36,913 nucleotides of DNA from Pseudomonas sp. (GTDB taxonomy: Bacteria; Pseudomonadota; Gammaproteobacteria; Pseudomonadales; Pseudomonadaceae). Position numbers and translations under genes: made by a program. The notes beneath the pieces are model-generated. The model had not been told where the DNA came from and searched no databases. It saw nothing but the letters and a program-made list of their open reading frames with translations. Shown piece by piece: positions 16,077 through 23,673 of this stretch. Within the stretch, counting starts at the first letter, position 1, and each line of letters starts with the position of its first letter. The DNA lies in NCBI RefSeq assembly GCF_030684895.1, contig NZ_JAUXXP010000088.1, positions 1-36,913 on the forward strand. The letters run 5' to 3'.

Positions 16077-16937
16077 TCAGCGCGGCAGCTCGATGCGCTC
16101 GGTCTCGCCTGGCACTGTTGGCCAGTCCTGCGCGGCCCAGCGTTCACGCGCCTGATCAATCAGGGCCGGGTCGCTGGCGACGAAGTTCCAGTTGATCCGT
16201 CGCGGGCCAATCGGCGCACCGCCGATCAACACCAGGTGGCTCTCGCTGCAGGCGCTGAGGGTGTAGGTCTCGCCTTCGGGCAGCACCAGCATGCCGCGCA
16301 ACGGCAGTTGCTGGTCGTCCAGTGTGGCCTCGCCGTCAATCAGATACAGCGCGCGTTCGGCATGCTCGGCGGGTATCTGCAGGGCGCTGCCTGCGGCCAG
16401 CTTGATCTCGGCATAGATCGTTGGCGACAGCACCGGTACGGGTGATTGCAGGCAGAAGCCGGTGCCGGCAATCAGGCAGATGTCCACGCCCATGCTGGTG
16501 CTGCGCGGCAGGCTGTCAGCGGGGTGGTGGCTGTAGCTGGGTTCGCCTTGCTCATCGGCGGCGGGCATGGCCAGCCAGACCTGCAGGCCATGCATGTGCG
16601 AGCCGCTTTCCCACAAATCCTGCGGGGTGCGCTCGACATGCGCGACGGCACGGCCTGCGGTCATCCAGCTGACTTCGCCGGGGCTGACCAGCTGATTCGA
16701 GCCGAGGCTGTCCCTGTGCTGCAATTGCCCTTTGAACAGGTAGGTGAGGGTGGACAGGCCGATATGCGGGTGCTGGTTGATGTTCATGCCGCTGCCGGCC
16801 GGGTAGGTGTTTTCCAGAATATGGTCGAAGAACACGAACGGCCCAACGCTGCGGCACTTGGCCGAGGGCAGAGGGCGCAGGATAGGTTGTCCGCCGAGGT
16901 TTTCCGGGCGCGGCTGGATCAGTAGAAAATCGCTCAT
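16077..16937 (-). CDS. Pirin family protein
   Basis: The 286-residue product is a two-domain cupin of the pirin family. The N-terminal cupin has the metal-binding histidines in NINQHPHIGLSTLTYLF and the later HVERTP segment, with GLQVWLAMP after it. The C-terminal cupin is visible around EIKLAAGSALQIP and LYLIDGEATLDD. Pirins bind iron; some bacterial members act as quercetinases or regulators, but the role here cannot be assigned. The ATG at 16937 shares a base with the OsmC stop (TAATG), which sets the start 69 bases inside the open frame. It is the last gene of a three-gene operon. Confidence 0.92.
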   Translation of the reverse strand: MSDFLLIQPRPENLGGQPILRPLPSAKCRSVGPFVFFDHILENTYPAGSGMNINQHPHIGLSTLTYLFKGQLQHRDSLGSNQLVSPGEVSWMTAGRAVAHVERTPQDLWESGSHMHGLQVWLAMPAADEQGEPSYSHHPADSLPRSTSMGVDICLIAGTGFCLQSPVPVLSPTIYAEIKLAAGSALQIPAEHAERALYLIDGEATLDDQQLPLRGMLVLPEGETYTLSACSESHLVLIGGAPIGPRRINWNFVASDPALIDQARERWAAQDWPTVPGETERIELPR

Positions 16938-17335
16938 TACACGCCCTCGCTTAGCTGAGTACTGACCTGAACCTCGCTGCTGGTCATCAGTTTGTGAATC
17001 GGGCATTTATCGGCGACGCGTAGCAGCTGCTGGCGTTGCGCGTCATCCAGCGCGCCGTGCAGGGTCAGTTCGACATCCAGGCGGTAGATGCCCTGGCGTT
17101 CCTGGCTGTCATCGCGGTTGAGCTTTACGTCGAGGCCGTCCAGGGGTAAACCGCGCTGTTTGGCATACAGCGCCAGGGTCAGCGCCTTGCACGCGCCCAG
17201 CGCCGCGTCGAACAGATCATGGGGTTCAGGCGCTGAACCTGCGCCGCCCAGCTCCACCGACACGTCGCTGTGCAGGGTGTGCGGGCCAATGCTGATGCGC
17301 TGCAGCAGGCCTTTGTCGTTGCTGATGCTGATCAT
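16937..17335 (-). CDS. OsmC family peroxiredoxin-like protein
   Basis: The 132-residue product has the two family cysteines in ALGACKALTLALY (near 49) and DKCPIHKLM (near 111). OsmC/Ohr proteins reduce organic hydroperoxides through these thiols. It is closer in form to the general OsmC/YhfA-like group than to Ohr. AGGAG lies before the ATG at 17335, which overlaps the upstream gene stop (ATGA); an upstream in-frame start was rejected on this basis. Being coupled to pirin and an exported binding-like protein, it may serve in redox stress, but that is inference. Confidence 0.92.
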   Translation of the reverse strand: MISISNDKGLLQRISIGPHTLHSDVSVELGGAGSAPEPHDLFDAALGACKALTLALYAKQRGLPLDGLDVKLNRDDSQERQGIYRLDVELTLHGALDDAQRQQLLRVADKCPIHKLMTSSEVQVSTQLSEGV

Positions 17336-18231
17336 TTGAGCTCCTTGGGCTGAAACCATAATGCCTTGCGGGCAAATGGCGTTGCAGGGGGTAAGTCGGG
17401 GTTGTGCAATTCGATGATGCGCCGGCTATGCAAGTTGGCCTGGCGCAGGGTGTCGCCATGGTACTGCTCGAACAGGCGCTGAAAACTGCCATCGGCAATC
17501 ATCGCCTCCAGGCCGCGCTCAATGTCGGCAGCCAGGTCCGGGCGGTTGCGTGAGGTGAAGAAATAGAACGCGGTTGGGTAATGCAGCAGCAGGTGGTTGT
17601 CGATGCTCAGCGCCAGCCCGCTTTCCGCCGCGCGCGCCTGCTCCTGCCAGGCCACCACGACTTCACGGGGAAACAGATCGAAGCGCCCGGCGGCGAGCAT
17701 CTGGAACAAGCCGCGATAGTGCTGGCTGGTCACCACCTTCAGGCCATTGGCCCGCAGGATCGCAGTATCCGGCCAGTCGTGGCGTTGGCCGAAGCTGAAG
17801 CGTTTAAGTTGATCGAGGTTCTCCACCGTGGCCAGTCGCTCGGCATCCGCGCTGCGCTGCAGCAGCACACGCCAGCCGATCAGGCCGCGGTAGATCGGGA
17901 TGCGGATCGGTAGCAAACGTGCTTCACGCTCACGGGTGGTCATGGTCCACATCACCTGCACGCTTTTGCTGTCGTGCTCGATGGCCAGCAAGGCGCGGCT
18001 TTGCGCCATGGGCACGGGTGTGGCCTGCAGCTGGTAGCGTCCGGGTGTGCGCTCCAGCGCTGCGGTCAGCAGCGCCAGGGCATAGGCTTCGGGGTCAATG
18101 CCGTCCGAGTGCAGCGGGTAGTTCAAGCGCTCTGCGGCATGGGCTGTTGCCAGGTTGCACAGCGCAACAATCAGCAGTGCCTGCAGGTAGTTGGGCCAGG
18201 TGCGTTGCCGGTGTGTTGAGGCTGAAGCCAT
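17332..18231 (-). CDS. Exported substrate-binding-like protein (SBP_bac_3 type)
   Basis: The 299-residue product has a signal peptide (cleavage near AHA, residue 32), then a periplasmic binding-protein fold of the family-3 type: ARLLPIRIPIYRGLIGWRVLLQ, RFSFGQRHDWPDTAIL, LFQMLAAGRFDLFPR and a C-terminal GLEAMIADGSFQRLFEQYHGD. No ABC permease or ATPase is adjacent, so it may be an orphan sensor or binding protein. AGGA lies about 8 bases ahead of the ATG. It heads the operon with OsmC and pirin and is divergent from the amidohydrolase; the 77-base gap holds an imperfect GTGAG/CTCAC inverted repeat. The ligand is unknown. Confidence 0.87.
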   Translation of the reverse strand: MASASTHRQRTWPNYLQALLIVALCNLATAHAAERLNYPLHSDGIDPEAYALALLTAALERTPGRYQLQATPVPMAQSRALLAIEHDSKSVQVMWTMTTREREARLLPIRIPIYRGLIGWRVLLQRSADAERLATVENLDQLKRFSFGQRHDWPDTAILRANGLKVVTSQHYRGLFQMLAAGRFDLFPREVVVAWQEQARAAESGLALSIDNHLLLHYPTAFYFFTSRNRPDLAADIERGLEAMIADGSFQRLFEQYHGDTLRQANLHSRRIIELHNPDLPPATPFARKALWFQPKELK

Positions 18232-18308
18232 TGCTGCAATCCTGGTTTCTGAACTAGACCTCAGTGTAGTGAGTCAATTGTGCTCACGTCTTCAAGGAGG
18301 ATTGAGGT

Positions 18309-19331
18309 TTGAGGCGACTTGCATTGAGTCTTGCGGTTTTAGTCACTGTTTGCAGCCCGCTGGCGCTGGCCCGCGATTACCGTTTTAGTGATGCCCATCT
18401 GCACTACGTGGATTTCTTTCAGGAAAGCGCGGGCATGACCGAACTGTTCGAGCAGATGGCGGCCGGCAATATCGAGCATGTAATGCTCTCGGGCATTCCG
18501 GTGGCGAAGAAGTGGGATGAAGACGAACCCAAACGCCCACGTTACTACGCCGGCGATGATGCCAATGCCTATTGGTACAGCGCCACCGATGTGCTGGTGG
18601 CGCATGCCTACAAGCAGGTACCCGCCGAGCAGCGCAAACGCCTGCACCCGTTTCTCTCCGGCTTTAACCCGAACGACAAGAATGCCGATGCGCATATCCG
18701 CCGCATGCTCGAACTCGACCCTGGCCTGTGGCAAGGCATCGGCGAGATTTTCACCCGGCATGACGACCTCACCGCGCTGATCCATGGTGATGCGCCGCGG
18801 GCCAATAACGAAGCCCTGGCGCGGGTCTTTCATTTGGCTGCCGAGTACGACCTGCCGGTGATGCTGCATTCCAATATCACCTCCAAACGCGAGCGCAATC
18901 CGCTGTACCTGCAAGAGATTGAGGACCCGCTGCGCAACCATCCACATGTGCGGTTTATCTGGGCGCATGCCGGCACCAGCATGGAAATTCATCGGCATCA
19001 GGAAAAGCTGGATTTCCTTCTGCCCACCCTTGAGCGGATGCTCAAGCAGTACCCCAATCTGTATATCGACCTGTCCTGGACCATGCTCCAGCCGTATTTG
19101 CTGGATGCCGATGGCCAGCCCGATGCAGCCTGGGTAAAACTGATCAGCAGTTATCCGGCGCGCTTTATGCTCGGCTCCGATGTGGTCGGCCGCTTCACTG
19201 GCCTGGCGGACTATATGAACGGCTTTAAGCCGTTTCTCGATGCCTTGCCGGAGGATGTCGCCCATCAGGTGGCGCGCGATAACTTCCTCGCGGTGTTGCC
19301 GCGCCGGGTGCAGGCTGAGCTGCTGGAGTAG
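18309..19331 (+). CDS. Exported metal-dependent amidohydrolase (amidohydrolase-2 type)
   Basis: The 340-residue product starts with a signal peptide (cleavage after ALA, near residue 21) and then the metal-binding HxH motif DAHLHYVD (His 30 and 32). Later family features are VMLHSNI, IWAHAG and the terminal metal aspartate in MLGSDVVGRF, as in TIM-barrel amidohydrolases of the 2-amino-3-carboxymuconate-semialdehyde decarboxylase group. The start is a TTG: a strong AAGGAGG (18294-18300) lies exactly 8 bases before it and no ATG or GTG is suitably placed. An exported location is unusual for this group. The substrate is unknown. Confidence 0.87.
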   Translation: MRRLALSLAVLVTVCSPLALARDYRFSDAHLHYVDFFQESAGMTELFEQMAAGNIEHVMLSGIPVAKKWDEDEPKRPRYYAGDDANAYWYSATDVLVAHAYKQVPAEQRKRLHPFLSGFNPNDKNADAHIRRMLELDPGLWQGIGEIFTRHDDLTALIHGDAPRANNEALARVFHLAAEYDLPVMLHSNITSKRERNPLYLQEIEDPLRNHPHVRFIWAHAGTSMEIHRHQEKLDFLLPTLERMLKQYPNLYIDLSWTMLQPYLLDADGQPDAAWVKLISSYPARFMLGSDVVGRFTGLADYMNGFKPFLDALPEDVAHQVARDNFLAVLPRRVQAELLE

Positions 19332-19344
19332 AGCTGTAATAGCC

Positions 19345-19366
19345 TTGTCATACAGGTGTCATAGGC
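19345..19366 (+). promoter_or_regulatory. Pho-box-like direct repeat ahead of the DUF3859 gene
   Basis: TTGTCATACAG and GTGTCATAGGC are adjacent 11-base units, matching the PhoB recognition pattern of two CTGTCAT units 11 bases apart with one difference in each unit. The site ends 27 bases before the ATG, closer than usual for a Pho box, because the matching -10 would place the transcript start near the ribosome binding site. Confidence 0.45.
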
Positions 19367-19393
19367 TCGCGCCATCTAAAAAAGGAGCGCGAC

Positions 19394-19858
19394 ATGCAAT
19401 ACACCCGTTTTAGTGCCCTGGCCGCACTTGTCTTGACCAGCAGTCTGGCGCAGGCCGAAGTCCGGGTAGACGGCCCGGTCGAATACGGCGTTTTCGCCAG
19501 CGATTATCAGGACTTCCAGGAAGGCGAGCGGGTATTGACCCGCAGTAATCAACAGATCGAACTGGGCGAGGTGATTCCCGCCAAGCTCGGCACTAAATTT
19601 GGCCTGCGCTACAGCCTGGCCGGCAAGGTGGCCGAAGATTCGCCGCTGACCTTGCTCTACCTCACCCCTGGAGTGGTGACCCCGCAAGGCACGCGCCACG
19701 ACAAATTCGTGGTAACGCAAAAGCCGGTTCCCGGCGCACCGCAGGATGTCATGGCCTTTGAATTCACCGAAATGCATGAAGTGGTGCCAGGTGAGTGGCA
19801 CTTTATGGTGTTTCAGGATGACCGCAAGTTGCTGGAGCAGCGGTTTATCGTGCGTTGA
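19394..19858 (+). CDS. Exported DUF3859 domain protein
   Basis: The 154-residue product has a signal peptide cleaved near AQA (residue 21). The mature part (VDGPVEYGVFAS, LGTKFGLRYSLAG, PLTLLYLTPGVVTP, EWHFMVFQDDRKLLEQRF) predicts an immunoglobulin-like beta sandwich and fits DUF3859, whose function is not known. The ATG at 19394 follows AAAGGAG at 7 bases. It stands alone between the amidohydrolase and a terminator. The Pho-box-like element upstream is the only regulatory hint. Confidence 0.85.
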   Translation: MQYTRFSALAALVLTSSLAQAEVRVDGPVEYGVFASDYQDFQEGERVLTRSNQQIELGEVIPAKLGTKFGLRYSLAGKVAEDSPLTLLYLTPGVVTPQGTRHDKFVVTQKPVPGAPQDVMAFEFTEMHEVVPGEWHFMVFQDDRKLLEQRFIVR

Positions 19859-19881
19859 AGCTACTTGAAGTCGCAACGCTA

Positions 19882-19907
19882 AACCCGAGCCTCTGCTCGG
19901 GTTTTTT
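19882..19907 (+). terminator. Rho-independent terminator after the DUF3859 gene
   Basis: AACCCGAGC (19882-19890) pairs with GCTCGGGTT (19895-19903) around a CTCT loop and runs into six Ts. Confidence 0.88.
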
Positions 19908-19919
19908 ATGTGCAAGGGG

Positions 19920-19946
19920 TCAAGAATCTAGTGCTAGAGTCGATAC
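19920..19946 (+). promoter_or_regulatory. sigma28 (FliA) promoter of the chemoreceptor gene
   Basis: TCAA (19920-19923) is followed after exactly 15 bases by GTCGATAC (19939-19946). The FliA consensus in Pseudomonas is TCAAG-N14-GCCGATAA, so only two bases of the -10 part differ. It lies about 100 bases ahead of the start codon. Confidence 0.7.
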
Positions 19947-20045
19947 GGAGTCTGTAGATAGTGGCTGAAGGTCTTAAGGCATTCATAAGGATGGTAGCCA
20001 TATGCTATCGAGCAAGCTGCTTCAGAATCATAAAGGACGGCCGTG

Positions 20046-21671
20046 ATGACCCTAAGAAACCTCAATATAGCGCCCAGAGCATCGCTGGGTTTTGGCCTGG
20101 TGGCGCTGTTGGTGCTGATACTCGGCGGCTTCTCGCTGCTGCAGATGGCAGAAATGAACAAGCAGTCTGAGCAGGTAAACGAAAACTGGTTACCCAGCAT
20201 CCTCAGCTTGGGCGAGATGAACCAGGACGTTCTGCGGCTGCGAGCGCTGACCTTGCGCTTGATGCTCAATACCGATGAGGCTATTACCCAACAGAATCTG
20301 GCCCGCGTTGAAGAGCTCAGAAGCATGTTGGGCAAGGCGCAAGGCAATTATGAAAAACTGATTTCCAGTGCCGAAGAAAAGAGCGCATACGGGCGCTTCA
20401 AGCAGGCAGAAGGCAACTATCTGCAAGAGCAGCGCAAGATCGTCGAGGCGGTGCGGCAAAGTGATCTGGATGCGGCCTTGGCGGTTGCCAATGGCTCGCT
20501 CAATGGACATGCCGATAGCATGGCCAAGGCCTTGACTGAACTTTCGGAGTTAAATCGGCTGGGTGCCACCGCAGCAGCCAAGACAGCCGATGAGGTATTT
20601 GCCAGCGCACGCTTGTGGGTGATCGTTATGATCGCTCTGGCACTGGGCCTGACGGTGATTCTGGCATTGCTGCTGACCCGCAGCATCGTCGCGCCGCTGA
20701 CCGAAGCGGTGCGGGTGGCTGAAGTGGTGGCGAGCGGCAACTTGACCCAGACAATCGAGGTGCAGGGCAGCGATGAGCCTGCGCGTTTGCTGGGGGCTTT
20801 GAAAAGCATGCAGCAGAGCCTGCGCAGCACCATCCAGAATATTTCCGACTCCTCCACGCAGCTGGCTTCGGCCTCGGAAGAACTCAGTGCGGTAACCGAA
20901 GATTCCACCCGCGGCTTGCACCAGCAGAACAATGAGATCGAGCAGGCGGCCACGGCGGTCAACCAGATGACCAGCGCCGTGGAAGAGGTGGCGCGCAACG
21001 CCGTCAGCACCTCCGAGGCCTCCAGTGAATCCAACCGTACCGCCCAGCATGGTCGCGAGCAGGTGCGCCAGACCGTCGAGTCGATCAGCCACCTGGCGGA
21101 TGACGTAACCCATACCGCTTCTGAGGTTGAACAGCTGGCCGGGCAAGTGCGCGATATCAGCAAGGTGCTGGATGTGATCCGCTCGATTGCCGAGCAGACC
21201 AACCTGCTGGCGCTGAACGCAGCGATTGAAGCCGCACGGGCCGGTGAAGCCGGGCGCGGTTTTGCCGTGGTGGCCGATGAAGTACGCGCCCTGGCGCATC
21301 GCACGCAGCAGTCGACCCGTGAGATCGAACAGATGGTCAGCGGCATTCAGCAGGGCACCGATAAGGCAGTCAACGCCATGCAGAACAGCAACAGCCGGGC
21401 GCGTTCAACACTGGATGTGGCCAAGGCGGCCGGCCAGGCACTGGATGAGATTGCTGCTGCGATTTCGCAGATCAACGAACGTAATCTGGTGATCGCCAGC
21501 GCCTCGGAAGAACAAGCCCAAGTGGCCCGCGAAGTCGACCGCAACCTGGTGAATATCCGCGATCTGTCGATGCAGTCTTCGGCTGGAGCCAACCAGACCA
21601 GCGCGGCCAGTCAGGAATTGTCGCGCCTGGCGGTGGATCTAAACGCACTGGTAGCACGTTTCTCTATTTGA
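20046..21671 (+). CDS. Methyl-accepting chemotaxis protein
   Basis: The 541-residue product is an inner-membrane chemoreceptor: a first membrane segment at about 12-32, a helical periplasmic ligand domain of about 155 residues (four-helix-bundle type), a second membrane segment at about 190-210 (LWVIVMIALALGLTVILALLL), a HAMP domain, and a long cytoplasmic coiled coil. The conserved hairpin tip reads IAEQTNLLALNAAIEAARAG and is followed by EAGRGFAVVADEVR. AAGGA lies 8 bases before the ATG at 20046; a GTG three bases earlier is the less likely start. A sigma28 promoter upstream ties it to the flagellar regulon. The ligand is unknown. Confidence 0.96.
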   Translation: MTLRNLNIAPRASLGFGLVALLVLILGGFSLLQMAEMNKQSEQVNENWLPSILSLGEMNQDVLRLRALTLRLMLNTDEAITQQNLARVEELRSMLGKAQGNYEKLISSAEEKSAYGRFKQAEGNYLQEQRKIVEAVRQSDLDAALAVANGSLNGHADSMAKALTELSELNRLGATAAAKTADEVFASARLWVIVMIALALGLTVILALLLTRSIVAPLTEAVRVAEVVASGNLTQTIEVQGSDEPARLLGALKSMQQSLRSTIQNISDSSTQLASASEELSAVTEDSTRGLHQQNNEIEQAATAVNQMTSAVEEVARNAVSTSEASSESNRTAQHGREQVRQTVESISHLADDVTHTASEVEQLAGQVRDISKVLDVIRSIAEQTNLLALNAAIEAARAGEAGRGFAVVADEVRALAHRTQQSTREIEQMVSGIQQGTDKAVNAMQNSNSRARSTLDVAKAAGQALDEIAAAISQINERNLVIASASEEQAQVAREVDRNLVNIRDLSMQSSAGANQTSAASQELSRLAVDLNALVARFSI

Positions 21672-21694
21672 TTTAGCACTGTGCCAACCGCAAC

Positions 21695-21726
21695 AAAAAA
21701 GGCCATCCCTAAGGATGGCCTTTTTT
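21695..21726. terminator. Bidirectional terminator between chemoreceptor gene and fabB
   Basis: A perfect 14-bp stem, AAAAAAGGCCATCC (21695-21708) with its complement (21713-21726), encloses a CTAA loop. The A- and T-tracts serve the two convergent genes. Confidence 0.9.
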
Positions 21727-21750
21727 ATGTTGCAAACAAACGGTTTGGGC

Positions 21751-22971
21751 TTATTTGCCAGCCCAGCGCTTGAGTACCAAAGTAGCGTTGGTGCCGCCGA
21801 AGCCGAAGCTGTTGCTCATCACCGTGTCGAGCTTGGCGTTCTCGACTGTGCTGCGCTGGATCGGCAGGTCGGCAATTTCCGGGTCGACTTCGTCGATATT
21901 GACCGAACCGGCGATAAAGTTGCCTTCCATCATCAGCATGCAGTAGATCGCTTCCTGTACGCCGGCGGCGCCCAGGGAGTGACCGGACAGGCTCTTGGTC
22001 GAGCTAATGGCGGGCGCCTTGGCGCCGAACACTTCGCGCACTGCACGGCTTTCCGCGACGTCGCCGACCGGGGTCGAGGTGCCGTGGGTGTTCAGGTAGT
22101 CGATTGGCGTATCAACGGTGGCCAGGGCTTGCTGCATGCAGCGCACTGCGCCTTCACCGCTCGGAGCGACCATGTCGTAACCATCGGATGTGGCGCCGTA
22201 GCCGACGATTTCCGCGTAGATTTTCGCGCCGCGAGCAAGGGCATGCTCCAGCTCTTCGACCACCACCATGCCGCCACCACCGGCGATGACGAAGCCGTCA
22301 CGCTTGGCGTCGTAGGCGCGTGAGGCTTTTTCCGGGGTTTCGTTGTACTGGGTGGAGAGGGCCCCCATGGCGTCAAACAGGAAGCTCTGGCTCCAATGCT
22401 CTTCTTCACCGCCGCCGGCAAACACCACATCCTGCTTACCCAACTGGATCTGCTCCATGGCATTGCCGATGCAATGGGCGCTGGTGGCGCAGGCTGAGGA
22501 GATCGAGTAGTTGACGCCCTTGATTTTGAACGGCGTGGCCAGGCAGGCGGAAACGGTACTGCCCATGGTGCGCGGCACGCGGTATGGACCGACGCGTTTG
22601 ACGCCTTTCTCGCGCAGGATGTCCATGGCCTCCATCTGGTTGAAGGTCGATGCACCGCCAGAGCCTGCGATCAAACCCACGCGTGGGTTGGAGATTTCTT
22701 CCGCGCTGAGGCCCGAATCCTTGATCGCCTGCTCCATGGAGAGGTAAGCGAAGGCTGCGGCATCCCCCATAAAGCGATAGACCTTGCGGTCGATCAGCTC
22801 TTCCAGGTTGAGGTCAACCGAGCCGGATACCTGGCTGCGCAGGCCCATTTCGGCATAGGCAGGGTTGAAACGGATGCCTGACTTGCCAGCACGCAGGTTG
22901 GCAGAGACGGTGGCTTTGTCATTGCCCAGGCAGGAAACGATGCCCAGGCCGGTAATCACGACGCGACGCAT
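21751..22971 (-). CDS. fabB: 3-oxoacyl-ACP synthase I (FabB)
   Basis: This cytoplasmic elongating condensing enzyme extends the cis-3-decenoyl-ACP made by FabA and is needed for unsaturated fatty acids. The 406-residue product has the active-site cysteine in SSACATSAHCIG (Cys 161), the two histidines in THGTSTPVGD and SLSGHSLGAAG, and the C-terminal NSFGFGGTNATL. AAGGA lies 8 bases before the ATG, and only 12 bases separate it from the fabA stop, so the two form the usual fabAB operon. A bidirectional terminator follows. Confidence 0.98.
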   Translation of the reverse strand: MRRVVITGLGIVSCLGNDKATVSANLRAGKSGIRFNPAYAEMGLRSQVSGSVDLNLEELIDRKVYRFMGDAAAFAYLSMEQAIKDSGLSAEEISNPRVGLIAGSGGASTFNQMEAMDILREKGVKRVGPYRVPRTMGSTVSACLATPFKIKGVNYSISSACATSAHCIGNAMEQIQLGKQDVVFAGGGEEEHWSQSFLFDAMGALSTQYNETPEKASRAYDAKRDGFVIAGGGGMVVVEELEHALARGAKIYAEIVGYGATSDGYDMVAPSGEGAVRCMQQALATVDTPIDYLNTHGTSTPVGDVAESRAVREVFGAKAPAISSTKSLSGHSLGAAGVQEAIYCMLMMEGNFIAGSVNIDEVDPEIADLPIQRSTVENAKLDTVMSNSFGFGGTNATLVLKRWAGK

Positions 22972-22983
22972 GCGATGAGTCCT

Positions 22984-23499
22984 TTAGAAATTGTCGGTAG
23001 AAGTGAACAGGCCAACCCGCAGGCCTTCGGCGCTGTAGATTTCTCGGCCATCAACGCTGACGGTGCCATCGGCAATCGCCAGGACCAGGGAGCGGGCGAT
23101 GGTGCGTTTGATATGGATGTTGTAGGTGACTTTCTTGGCGGTCGGCAGCACCTGGCCGAAGAACTTCACTTCGCCCGAACCGAGAGCGCGGCCGCGGCCG
23201 GGGTTGCCCTGCCAGCCGAGGTGGAAGCCGACCAATTGCCACATGGCATCCAGGCCCAGGCAGCCTGGCATTACTGGATCACCTTCGAAATGGCAGGCGA
23301 AAAACCACAGGTCAGGAGTGATATCGAGCTCGGCGACTATTTCGCCCTTGCCGTACTTGCCGCCGGTGTCGCTGATGTGGGTGATGCGATCGATCATCAG
23401 CATGTTCGGCGCGGGCAGTTGCGCATTACCTGGGCCGAATAGTTCGCCGCGACCGCAAGCGAGCAGTTCTTCCCGGGTGAAGGCGTTTTGTTTGGTCAT
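22984..23499 (-). CDS. fabA: 3-hydroxydecanoyl-ACP dehydratase/isomerase (FabA)
   Basis: This enzyme dehydrates 3-hydroxydecanoyl-ACP and isomerises the product to the cis-3 form, opening the anaerobic route to unsaturated fatty acids. The 171-residue product is the same size as the E. coli enzyme. The catalytic residues are in ACHFEGDPVMPGCLGLDAMW, with His 70 and Asp 84 at the same positions as in E. coli. GAGGAG lies just before the ATG. The gene heads the fabAB operon, and a perfect palindrome of DesT/FabR type lies about 130 bases upstream. Confidence 0.98.
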   Translation of the reverse strand: MTKQNAFTREELLACGRGELFGPGNAQLPAPNMLMIDRITHISDTGGKYGKGEIVAELDITPDLWFFACHFEGDPVMPGCLGLDAMWQLVGFHLGWQGNPGRGRALGSGEVKFFGQVLPTAKKVTYNIHIKRTIARSLVLAIADGTVSVDGREIYSAEGLRVGLFTSTDNF

Positions 23500-23625
23500 G
23501 CGAGCTCCTCAATATGTCCCATGCGCCAAGGCTGGGCGAATCGTCCTGGCTGGCGGCGCAGTCTGCTGCGCCTGCCAACAGCCTAGTCATAGACTGTTGC
23601 GTTGTGGTGAAAGTCACAGCCTTGT

Positions 23626-23641
23626 GAGTACAGTTGTACTC
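23626..23641. promoter_or_regulatory. Palindromic operator upstream of fabA (DesT/FabR type)
   Basis: GAGTACA-GT-TGTACTC is a palindrome with perfect 7-base arms. The core GTACA-N2-TGTAC is the core of the E. coli FabR site (AGCGTACA-N2-TGTACGCT), and DesT, a related regulator of the TetR family, is known to control fabAB in P. aeruginosa. It lies in the 174-base gap between the fabA start and the convergently unrelated end of the hybrid kinase gene, 127 bases ahead of the fabA ATG. Which regulator binds cannot be told from the window. Confidence 0.7.
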
Positions 23642-23673
23642 CGCTCTTGTTGGCCTGTCATAGACCTATGGCT

